From: an uncultured Candidatus Saccharibacteria bacterium
Lineage (GTDB): Bacteria > Patescibacteriota > Saccharimonadia > Saccharimonadales > Saccharimonadaceae
Direction: 5' to 3'
NCBI GenBank assembly: GCA_937902525.1
Contig: CALEKV010000090.1
Span: forward strand, 1-13,105
Length of the DNA stretch: 13,105 nt
Every line of letters begins with the position of its first letter. Within the stretch, counting starts at the first letter, position 1. The position numbers and the translations under genes were made by a program. Positions 1-4,692 of the stretch are shown here, piece after piece. The notes below the pieces were generated by a model. That model worked only from the letters and a program-made list of their open reading frames with translations, was not told the origin of the DNA and made no database searches.

Positions 1-251
1 GCCTGGCCTCTGCTCTACGATTATTTGCGTTTCACGCAGGAGCTAAAGAGCCACACTTAGGTGGTATCTCATTTTTTACGTCATCGAGATTGCTGACGGC
101 CTGGCCTCTGCTCTACGATTATTTGCGTTTCACGCAGGAGCTAAAGAGCCACACTTAGGTGGTATCTCATTTTTTACGTCATCGAGATTGCTGACGGCCT
201 GGCCTCTGCTCTACGATTATTTGCGTTTCACGCAGGAGCTAAAGAGCCACA
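1..251. repeat. 98-bp tandem repeat, 2.56 perfect copies
   Basis: Two identical 98-bp units (1-98, 99-196) are followed by a third that matches for 55 bases (197-251) and then diverges. The array may continue beyond the left edge. Each unit holds small dyads. In unit 1 these are TGCGT (26-30) with ACGCA (34-38), GCTCT (12-16) with GGAGC (39-43), CCAC (51-54) with GTGG (61-64), and ATCTC (66-70) with GAGAT (86-90). There are no variable spacers, so it is not a CRISPR array. No ORF runs through it convincingly. It lies just beyond the 3' end of the minus-strand voltage-sensor gene. Zero divergence between copies implies recent amplification or active homogenisation. Function unknown; a structured RNA or protein-binding array are both possible. 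Confidence 0.93.
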
Positions 252-293
252 ATGGTTTGGCTCACTTGATTTTACTAAACCACGCCGATATTT

Positions 294-701
294 TCAAGGA
301 CGCCGTGCCTCAAACAGCCAAGTGTTGCTTTCAGAGCGCAAATGCGCAAACACCTTAAACAACCGCAATATACGTGGCAACCATAATCCGCGCATAATAT
401 CAAACAGCTGGCCCGACAGCGGTACACTTGCAAGCAAAAAATACCAATGATCGTGCCAGTACCTTTGACAATTTTTTGCAAAATACCATTCAAAACCAAA
501 ATCAACTAAAAATATCAACCCCACACCCAGTTCAAGACTATTCAGCCACTGCACTTGCCCCGTGCTCAGCCTGCCAAAATGCTCAAGCGCTAGCCCCGCC
601 AAGCAAACCATGGCCAGTGTTATCATAATCAAATCCTTGGCTAGTACAAAACGGCTCATTTGTTTTTTGGTTGTTTGCGCCTCACGGTAGAGCCAGCCCA
701 A
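294..701 (-). CDS. voltage-sensor-like (S1-S4) membrane protein without a pore domain
   Basis: Predicted integral membrane protein resembling the S1-S4 voltage-sensing half of the ion transport family. Visible hydrophobic segments, in order, begin AKDLIMITLAMV (S1), LELGVGLIFLVDFGFEW (S2) and HWYFLLASVPLSG (S3). They are followed by an arginine-spaced S4-like helix, LPRILRLFKVFAHLR. The chain ends about 15 residues after S4, so S5, pore loop and S6 are absent, unlike a complete channel subunit. The start is uncertain. The frame is open upstream to ATG 761, but that would overlap the conserved end of the pilin gene. I use TTG 701 (20-bp overlap). ATG 659, just before SRFVLAK, is equally possible and has no overlap. 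No Shine-Dalgarno (SD) sequence is seen at any of them. It is probably co-transcribed with the pilin gene upstream. Channel-related identity is inferred from topology and the S4 pattern only. Confidence 0.65.
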   Translation of the reverse strand: MGWLYREAQTTKKQMSRFVLAKDLIMITLAMVCLAGLALEHFGRLSTGQVQWLNSLELGVGLIFLVDFGFEWYFAKNCQRYWHDHWYFLLASVPLSGQLFDIMRGLWLPRILRLFKVFAHLRSESNTWLFEARRP

Positions 702-1626
702 CGGATGTAGAATTATCGACCTCACCCGTCCATATCCACCCATTAGTATTACCGTCCGCATAATTTGAATCGCTATCGCTCACCATTAAGCCATCAACAT
801 ACATTGTTGAGGTACCGCTAATTGGCGGGTAAAAACGAACCTGAATGACTCCAGCAGATGGCGCCACGACAGATGCTTTTACTTGTCGCCACGCGCTTAA
901 GGCAGTGTCGTAACAACCATAGGTCACGTTAGGAGCGGCGCTGATCATCATGTCCTTACCGCCACCCGTACACGTACCGCCAGACCTGGTCGCTGACGCG
1001 CTTGATTTATATACAGAAGCCTTAACATAGTAAGTGCCGGCCTTGGGTACAGCAACATTAGCCACTAAGTATGATTCTGCAGATGTTGTAGTGGTAACCT
1101 TAATCTCGGCAGACTTAGAACCAAGCATAGGCTTAACGCTGTTGATATTACCAGCATAGCTTGTGGCTGCAATAAATGACCAACCATTAGCGCCCAAGTT
1201 CCCGTACTCCATGCTTGGATTTGTAGCAAGATTATAAACTGGTGGCACCCCATCAACCCCATGACCAGGACATCCGCCCCTTTCGGGCTCCGTAGAGATG
1301 CTATTACCAAACATACTGGTTTTACTGGTGGTAGCAGTTAAGCAGTAATATAACCCGTCATTACGGAGCGTGTATTGATACGAGGTACTATTATAATCTT
1401 GTACTTCAGCATCGTTCAGTGAATTTGGGTAAAACCGATTAGTGACCTTATATACATCAAGCTTTTTTGCGGCGTTTTCTATTGCCGTGGCTGCGGCGGA
1501 TTCATTGGCGCGGCGCTGCAAGCCAGTAAACGCCATCACGGAAACCGCCGCCAGCACTCCAATAACGGCCACCACCACCAATAGCTCTAATATAGTGAAA
1601 CCCTTGTTATTGCCAAGGTTTATCAT
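682..1626 (-). CDS. type IV pilin-like protein with C-terminal carbohydrate-binding-like domain
   Basis: 314 residues. The N-terminus is a classical class III signal: a short leader ending in Gly9, then FTILELLVVVAVIGVLAA. Cleavage by a prepilin peptidase is expected after Gly9, with the conserved Glu at mature position 5 (Glu14) and a hydrophobic helix to about residue 33. A short pilin-like region rich in Ala and Tyr follows. From about residue 131 (YNLATNPSMEYG) the protein switches to a beta-rich domain with the NP-S-E, GW and VxFYPP features seen in CBM4/9-type and phage tail-fibre lectin folds, ending near WIWTGEVDNSTS. The likely role is a surface pilus or pseudopilus component with a sugar- or surface-binding tip. 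Pilin-only proteins are usually about half this length. The domain split is visible in the sequence; ligand binding is inference. Confidence 0.85.
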   Translation of the reverse strand: MINLGNNKGFTILELLVVVAVIGVLAAVSVMAFTGLQRRANESAAATAIENAAKKLDVYKVTNRFYPNSLNDAEVQDYNSTSYQYTLRNDGLYYCLTATTSKTSMFGNSISTEPERGGCPGHGVDGVPPVYNLATNPSMEYGNLGANGWSFIAATSYAGNINSVKPMLGSKSAEIKVTTTTSAESYLVANVAVPKAGTYYVKASVYKSSASATRSGGTCTGGGKDMMISAAPNVTYGCYDTALSAWRQVKASVVAPSAGVIQVRFYPPISGTSTMYVDGLMVSDSDSNYADGNTNGWIWTGEVDNSTSVGLALP

Positions 1627-1636
1627 GCTATTTATG

Positions 1637-1642
1637 ATTTTA
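1637..1642 (-). promoter_or_regulatory. extended -10 box of the pilin gene
   Basis: TAAAAT preceded by TGG, giving an extended -10 (TGnTAAAAT). It lies 10 nt before the pilin ATG, so the predicted 5' leader is only about 3-4 nt. No SD sequence fits in front of the ATG, in agreement. No good -35 is visible. Confidence 0.45.
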
Positions 1643-1666
1643 CCAGACTTTTACCTGGTGTGCTAT

Positions 1667-1696
1667 TTGTTTTTTACCGCCGACCTAAGTTATACT
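1667..1696 (+). promoter_or_regulatory. promoter of tRNA-Gly
   Basis: TTGTTT (1667-1672) and TATACT (1691-1696) are separated by 18 bp. The -10 ends 12 bp before the first base of the mature tRNA, leaving a very short 5' trailer for RNase P to remove. Confidence 0.5.
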
Positions 1697-1708
1697 AAAT
1701 AAACAAAT

Positions 1709-1783
1709 GCGGGTGTCGTATAACGGCTATTATGTGACCTTCCCAAGGTCGAGACGGGGGTTCGACTCCCCCCACCCGCACCA
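1709..1783 (+). tRNA. tRNA-Gly (anticodon CCC), CCA encoded
   Basis: Cloverleaf read by eye. Acceptor stem GCGGGTG pairs with CACCCGC, with discriminator A at 1780 and an encoded CCA at 1781-1783. The D arm is close to that of E. coli tRNA-Gly(UCC). The anticodon stem TGACC/GGTCG (1735-1739/1747-1751, one T-G pair) closes the loop TTCCCAA, putting anticodon CCC at 1742-1744. The T stem GGGGG/CCCCC carries loop TTCGACT. CCC reads GGG glycine codons, so a second tRNA-Gly should exist elsewhere for the other glycine codons. Structured repeat copy 1 begins 11 nt after the CCA. Confidence 0.95.
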
Positions 1784-1794
1784 AAATGCTAACT

Positions 1795-1933
1795 CTGAGC
1801 CGCGCCGCCTGTCCAGCGGAGCTGGACGCGCCCCACCAGCCGCCCCCTTTGCTTTTTTCTGAGATTTTCCCCCGCCGAATTTCTTTTTTAGCTGAAAAGG
1901 GTTGGCTGGTGGTGGCGCTGTCGCTTTAGCGAC
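1795..1933 (+). repeat. dispersed structured repeat, copy 1
   Basis: Matches copy 2 (4496-4636) on the opposite strand over ~140 nt. The shared blocks are CTGAGCCGCGCCGCCTGT, then CGCGCCCCACCAGCCG with CCCCCTTTG, then CCGCCGAATTTCTTTTTTAG, GAAAAGGGT and CTGGTGGT. Between the first two blocks sits a hairpin, GTCCAGC-GGA-GCTGGAC, which in copy 2 has different bases but is still paired. GCGCCCCACCAGCC also pairs with the downstream GGCTGGTGGTGGCGC, closing one long stem-loop. The copy ends with the hairpin GTCGCTTTAGCGAC (1920-1933). It sits downstream of tRNA-Gly in the transcribed sense and tail-to-tail against the peptidase gene. The two copies differ by a 2-nt indel in a possible reading frame, so it is not protein-coding. 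Confidence 0.85.
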
Positions 1934-1940
1934 TGCAACA

Positions 1941-2576
1941 TTATTTCTTGAAAGCGTACAGTGAGAAAGAGCCACCAAACTCTTCCCATGCCTGATTGAG
2001 CAATTCCCACGACACTTTTTGATTTGCTTTGTTGCCATTCATACCGTCTGGATTGTGAATGATTACTTCACTATCATCATAGCCAACAACTAAAATTGAG
2101 TGTCCGTTGTAGCCTTTCAGACCAGCAAGCGGGCGATCATTGGCTTCTAGCCTTACTAACCAGCCGTCATCTATAAAATGGCGAATATCATCATCTGTTG
2201 CTGGTCGTCTTTCCAGCGGTAAGCCTAAATCTATATATTCCTTTATTCTTGTTGCTTCAAGTTTCAAATCAGTGTGTTTTAGCTGGTAGTCTAATGCCTC
2301 TTTGTCCAAGATTGACGACAGGTATTTTGCAGGGTCATCTGCAAACGCTTCGTGGTTAAAGTCCTCTATCTGGTGTACCTGAAAGCCAAGTTTATGTAGG
2401 GCTAGTAATGATTGAGCTTGCCAAGTGCCACGCCCCTCAACATAACCGCAGAGTTTGTCCAGTTCGTCCATTGTGTATTTCTTTTCGGGCATAAAATAGG
2501 CAAGTATCATGCCGGTAGTGGCGTTGACGCAGCGGTTGTCTGGATTGGCTATAAAGGGAACGTCAAGGACTTTCAT
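1941..2576 (-). CDS. C39-like (papain-fold) cysteine peptidase domain protein
   Basis: 211 residues matching the Peptidase_C39_2 pattern. The N-terminal NRCVNATTGM places the candidate nucleophile at Cys16 on a helix. The late GHSILVVGYDD gives the general-base His159, and HNPDG (174-178) supplies the Asn/Asp partner. No signal peptide or membrane segment is seen, and there is no ABC-transporter fusion, so this is a free-standing soluble domain, perhaps processing or degrading peptides in the cytoplasm. The ATG directly abuts the TAA of the upstream small gene, which implies translational coupling; no strong SD is visible. Residues around the Cys differ from the Cys-Gly of bacteriocin-processing C39 peptidases, so activity is inferred and not certain. 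The gene ends 7 nt before repeat copy 1, which faces it. Confidence 0.75.
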   Translation of the reverse strand: MKVLDVPFIANPDNRCVNATTGMILAYFMPEKKYTMDELDKLCGYVEGRGTWQAQSLLALHKLGFQVHQIEDFNHEAFADDPAKYLSSILDKEALDYQLKHTDLKLEATRIKEYIDLGLPLERRPATDDDIRHFIDDGWLVRLEANDRPLAGLKGYNGHSILVVGYDDSEVIIHNPDGMNGNKANQKVSWELLNQAWEEFGGSFSLYAFKK

Positions 2577-2978
2577 TTATCGTTCTCGTTGTTTCAAATG
2601 CGGCGAAAAGTCCACTTGGTAATCAGGAATACCGATAGATATGCCATAGGCAGTCGCTTCATCGTATTGCTTTTTATTTGTTCGGTCTGTGATATGAAAA
2701 ACTTTGCTAGCATAAACCACATAATGTTCAGTTTCGGTCTTAAAATCTGCGTACCAGTCATGATTTTTATCGAGTGCTTCACTAATTTTCTTGGCAACTT
2801 CACTAGCTTTATCAGCTGGTATCTCAACTATGTGCATTGTCCATTGCCTGACCCACGGCGTGTTGTGCTTTTCGGTAACTGGTTCAACTTTGGTTGAGAT
2901 GATGTTTACATCATTCAAAACGGAGTTGTCGGTCAAACTTTCCTCGATGATTACGCCGTTAAAGTCGCTAGTTTTCAT
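2577..2978 (-). CDS. conserved-looking small hypothetical protein
   Basis: 133 residues, soluble, no signal peptide or membrane segment, rich in charged and aromatic residues. Visible landmarks are NTPWVRQWTMHIVEIP near the middle, DWYADFKTETEHYVVY, and the C-terminal YGISIGIPDYQVDF. I do not recognise a named family, although such short proteins recur in CPR genomes as I recall them. The start is supported by a TATAAT box exactly 6 nt before the ATG, so the message would be leaderless. The stop codon touches the start of the C39-like gene, so the two are made together and the protein could be its partner or substrate. The gap to the upstream PheRS-like gene is only 34 nt, so read-through from that gene is also possible. 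Confidence 0.75.
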   Translation of the reverse strand: MKTSDFNGVIIEESLTDNSVLNDVNIISTKVEPVTEKHNTPWVRQWTMHIVEIPADKASEVAKKISEALDKNHDWYADFKTETEHYVVYASKVFHITDRTNKKQYDEATAYGISIGIPDYQVDFSPHLKQRER

Positions 2979-2984
2979 AGCTTA

Positions 2985-2990
2985 ATTATA
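2985..2990 (-). promoter_or_regulatory. -10 box giving a leaderless mRNA for the hypothetical/C39 pair
   Basis: Perfect TATAAT followed by TAAGCT and then ATG at 2978. Transcription would begin at or within a base of the A of ATG. No SD is present. A -35 is not obvious. The box lies in the 34-nt gap after the PheRS-like gene. Confidence 0.5.
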
Positions 2991-3012
2991 ACTCAAGTAC
3001 GGCAGCAGTTAT

Positions 3013-4146
3013 CTAAAGATATCCGCCAGTTCCATAATTTATTTTCTTGTAAATATCATCATAGATGTGGTTTGCCTCTTTGTTTTCAAGTGTTCGTTCA
3101 AGATGTCGCAGGGTTATGCGTACCAAAACATTTTTCTGGTCGCTTGCGATTCCTAAACGCTCTTGTATTTTTAGCGGCAAATCTTTATAAGCGGTTTCGC
3201 TCAGTATTTCCACGCTTTCTAGTATGTTCTGCTTGTCGCCTAAAGCCTCGCGAATATCCTCGTTTATATCTTCCTCAACATAGCCAGCAGGTACACTATA
3301 CGACATATCTCGCTGTATGGCTGGCTGGCTCGACACTTCGTGGTATTTCTCTAGGTCTTTCATTTGTGCGGCAATCTTGGGATTGGTGGAGCGCAAATAG
3401 CGCACATCGGGAATATCTTTTAAGGTCATGACGAGCCTATCTAGCCCCATGCCTAACGCCCAGCCGGAGTATTCCTCTGGGTCAAGCCCAGCATTTGCCA
3501 AAATCTGGTCGTTGACGAGGCCGCACTCTAAAATCTCAATATCTCTATCGCCTAAAACTGCATTTACTTCAATGCCTTGTGTGGTGTAGGGGTGCGGTGA
3601 GTCAATAATGCGCAGTTTCCAGCCAGGTGCGGCAGTATTTGCTACGCCCTTTACGACATCAAGTAAATCTTCTTTGACAATCGGCTTGTCTTTGCCAGTC
3701 TTAACAATGCGCCACATTTCGAGCATGTGGACTTGTCCGACGTGCTTCTTGTCGGTTACATCTCGCCGATACGCTAGACCAGGTAGTAAGATAACGACAT
3801 CTTTCCAGTCGTTTTTGGTTGCGGCAAGCTCGCGCAAGATTGCCGGTATCTGCGCGGTGGTGTGCGTTCTGAGGATATGCTCATTATCTACATAGTGAGT
3901 GTACGTTGATGAGCGGCTAATGTTATCTGCACCAATGAGCAAATTATCGTAATTATCGGCAACAGTTACGATAGGGTCTTTACGATACACCCGAACATCA
4001 GATTTCTTGTGCGCTTCGCGCATATAATCTGCAACTCTTTCATAAAGCAGAGATATTGCATGTTGTTGCTTACTCTCTGTTAAGTCTGGGATTGCCAGAT
4101 ATTCGTTTAGTTTTTCTTTTGTTAGTGGTTGAATATACATTCTCAT
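3013..4146 (-). CDS. single-chain phenylalanyl-tRNA synthetase-like protein (PheS core + FDX-ACB)
   Basis: 377 residues. The class II core resembles PheS: LRTHTT (92-97); motif 2-type YRRDVTDKKHVGQVHMLE (126-143); ILECGLVN and LDPEEYSGWALG (205-232); motif 3 GMGLDRL (232-238). A C-terminal FDX-ACB anticodon-binding domain (about 274-371, SQPAIQRDMSY to RTLENKEANHIYDDI) normally belongs to PheT. Catalytic and anticodon-binding parts therefore sit in one chain, as in mitochondrial PheRS. The usual FPFTEPS segment of the Phe pocket reads HPYTTQG (185-191), so amino acid specificity may be altered. Upstream coiled-coil sequence is short. The start at 4146 has an AAGGAG SD about 7 nt upstream; ATG 4140 is a minor alternative. 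The gene is preceded by a leader peptide and terminator. Whether it replaces or supplements a normal PheST is not visible here. Confidence 0.85.
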   Translation of the reverse strand: MRMYIQPLTKEKLNEYLAIPDLTESKQQHAISLLYERVADYMREAHKKSDVRVYRKDPIVTVADNYDNLLIGADNISRSSTYTHYVDNEHILRTHTTAQIPAILRELAATKNDWKDVVILLPGLAYRRDVTDKKHVGQVHMLEMWRIVKTGKDKPIVKEDLLDVVKGVANTAAPGWKLRIIDSPHPYTTQGIEVNAVLGDRDIEILECGLVNDQILANAGLDPEEYSGWALGMGLDRLVMTLKDIPDVRYLRSTNPKIAAQMKDLEKYHEVSSQPAIQRDMSYSVPAGYVEEDINEDIREALGDKQNILESVEILSETAYKDLPLKIQERLGIASDQKNVLVRITLRHLERTLENKEANHIYDDIYKKINYGTGGYL

Positions 4147-4171
4147 AGTTTTCTCCTTATTTACTTAAATG

Positions 4172-4194
4172 AAAAAGCCCCCTTTCGGGGGCTT
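4172..4194 (-). terminator. attenuator terminator before the PheRS-like gene
   Basis: On the minus strand the stem AGCCCCC/GGGGGCT (one more A-T pair possible outside) is closed by a GAAA tetraloop and followed by TTTTT. It lies between the promoter/leader peptide and the PheRS-like ATG, 26 nt before the ATG. It can therefore only act as a conditional (attenuating) terminator if the gene is expressed from this promoter. The opposite strand lacks a good T-tract. Confidence 0.85.
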
Positions 4195-4277
4195 GGTTCT
4201 TGTTAGTTGCTGCTATTTATTTTGTAAAGCCAGCTAGACCCCCGAGAGAAGAGGTCATAAAAAAGTTCTGAACTGGC
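4185..4277 (-). promoter_or_regulatory. predicted antiterminator / alternative pairings of a Phe attenuator
   Basis: Three mutually dependent pairings are visible on the minus strand. Region 1 (4277-4271, GCCAGTT) pairs with the distal part of region 2 (4235-4229, AGCTGGC). Region 2 (4245-4238, TCGGGGGT) pairs over 8 positions, including one G-U, with region 3 (4192-4185, GCCCCCGA), which is the 5' arm and loop edge of the terminator. Region 3 pairs with region 4 to form the terminator itself. The two Phe codons (4264-4259) lie between regions 1 and 2. A ribosome stalled there would mask region 1 and leave region 2 free to break the terminator. This is the layout of classical amino-acid attenuators; the mechanism here is inference. 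Confidence 0.6.
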
Positions 4278-4294
4278 GTTGAAGTTGCTTTCAT
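4217..4294 (-). CDS. Phe-containing leader peptide of the PheRS-like gene
   Basis: 25-codon ORF from ATG 4294 to TAA 4217. It begins MKATSTPVQNFF and ends AGFTK. Phe occurs at codons 11, 12 and 23, all TTT, with the adjacent pair placed just before the antiterminator sequence. There is no SD. The ATG lies 6 nt after a perfect TATAAT, so translation would start on a leaderless 5' end. It resembles in role, not in sequence, the pheM leader peptide of the E. coli pheST operon. Three Phe in 25 codons is fewer than in pheM, so a different function, such as a small membrane-active peptide, is not excluded. The placement between promoter and terminator is the main support. Confidence 0.65.
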   Translation of the reverse strand: MKATSTPVQNFFMTSSLGGLAGFTK

Positions 4295-4300
4295 AATTTC

Positions 4301-4329
4301 ATTATATCACAGATTAGCTTATTATGCAA
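4301..4329 (-). promoter_or_regulatory. promoter of the leader peptide / PheRS-like gene
   Basis: Extended -10 TGATATAAT, with core TATAAT at 4301-4306, and a -35-like TTGCAT at 4324-4329 with 17-bp spacing. Six bases separate the -10 from the leader ATG, so the start site should fall on the ATG itself. Confidence 0.75.
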
Positions 4330-4368
4330 ATAATGTATCCGTGGGTCTGTCAAATGAGCCGCTTCGTT

Positions 4369-4402
4369 ACTAGGGCGGCGATAGCCGCCCTAGTGCTTTT
4401 TT
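4369..4402 (+). terminator. strong plus-strand intrinsic terminator with no obvious gene
   Basis: An 11-bp perfect stem ACTAGGGCGGC/GCCGCCCTAGT with loop GATA (4369-4394) is followed by GC and six T (4397-4402). No plus-strand gene precedes it; only the antisense side of the leader and PheRS-like gene lies there. On the minus strand the stem has A's before it and no T-tract after it. It may still help end transcripts coming from the slipin operon, or it ends an unrecognised plus-strand small RNA. Confidence 0.75.
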
Positions 4403-4453
4403 CTCTTTCGGCTGTTGTTTGCTTCTCGTTAGCCACTAAACGTACAGGAAAAG

Positions 4454-4513
4454 GCGCGTAGCGCGTCGGCTATGCCGACTGGAGCCGTGCCGGCTCTACT
4501 GCTTTGGCAGTAG
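4454..4513. repeat. train of four adjacent hairpins
   Basis: Four short perfect inverted repeats follow each other almost without spacers: GCGC-GTA-GCGC (4454-4464), GTCGGC-TAT-GCCGAC (4465-4479), GAGCCG-TGC-CGGCTC (4482-4496), and CTACTGC-TTTG-GCAGTAG (4496-4513). On the minus strand they follow the conserved core of repeat copy 2, and the last is followed by CTTTTCC. They may form the terminator or 3' processing structure of the DUF4342/slipin transcript. Confidence 0.7.
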
Positions 4514-4636
4514 GCGAACCACCAGAAACACCCTTTTCAACTAAAAAAGAAATTCGGCGGGGGGGAATCTCAAAAAGGCAAAGGGGGCGGCTGGTGGGGC
4601 GCGTGCGGGCTTGCCCGCACAGGCGGCGCGGCTCAG
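4496..4636 (-). repeat. dispersed structured repeat, copy 2 (inverted relative to copy 1)
   Basis: Homologous to 1795-1933 when read on the minus strand. The variable hairpin is here GTGCGGGC-AA-GCCCGCAC, with different bases from copy 1 but fully paired. The CCACCAG/CTGGTGG long-range pairing is retained. The terminal hairpin is CTACTGC/GCAGTAG where copy 1 has GTCGC/GCGAC. It begins 56 nt after the stop of the DUF4342 gene, in the sense direction, just as copy 1 follows tRNA-Gly. Together with 4513-4368 it fills the gene-free stretch between the two minus-strand operons. A spurious ORF through it is not conserved in copy 1. Confidence 0.85.
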
Positions 4637-4692
4637 CTTTACAGATTTTCACGGAAATGGGTTCGGATTTCGGCGTAAAATCCCACCAAAGT

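Noticed and set aside
1..251. CRISPR array
   Set aside because: The whole 98-bp unit is repeated without variable spacers, and no cas gene is present.
682..761. Voltage-sensor gene starting at ATG 761
   Set aside because: It would overlap 80 bp of the pilin gene, where the pilin frame still encodes the recognisable WTG-NSTS end of its lectin-like domain.
1730..2038. 102-residue minus-strand ORF ending in GESNPRLD
   Set aside because: It is the antisense of tRNA-Gly and repeat copy 1 and overlaps the peptidase gene; the GESNPR-like string is a familiar artefact of translated tRNA.
3013..4146. Pyrrolysyl-tRNA synthetase
   Set aside because: The C-terminal FDX-ACB domain and the ECG/EEYSG core are PheRS features; no PylS N-terminal domain, pyl genes or tRNA-Pyl are nearby.
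4147..4330. T-box riboswitch in front of the PheRS-like gene
   Set aside because: I see no T-box bulge consensus or specifier-loop architecture; the leader is short and contains a translatable ORF with Phe codons.
1709..4636. Integrative element inserted at tRNA-Gly
   Set aside because: No integrase, and no second copy of the tRNA 3' end was found at the far side; only the structured inverted repeats flank the segment.
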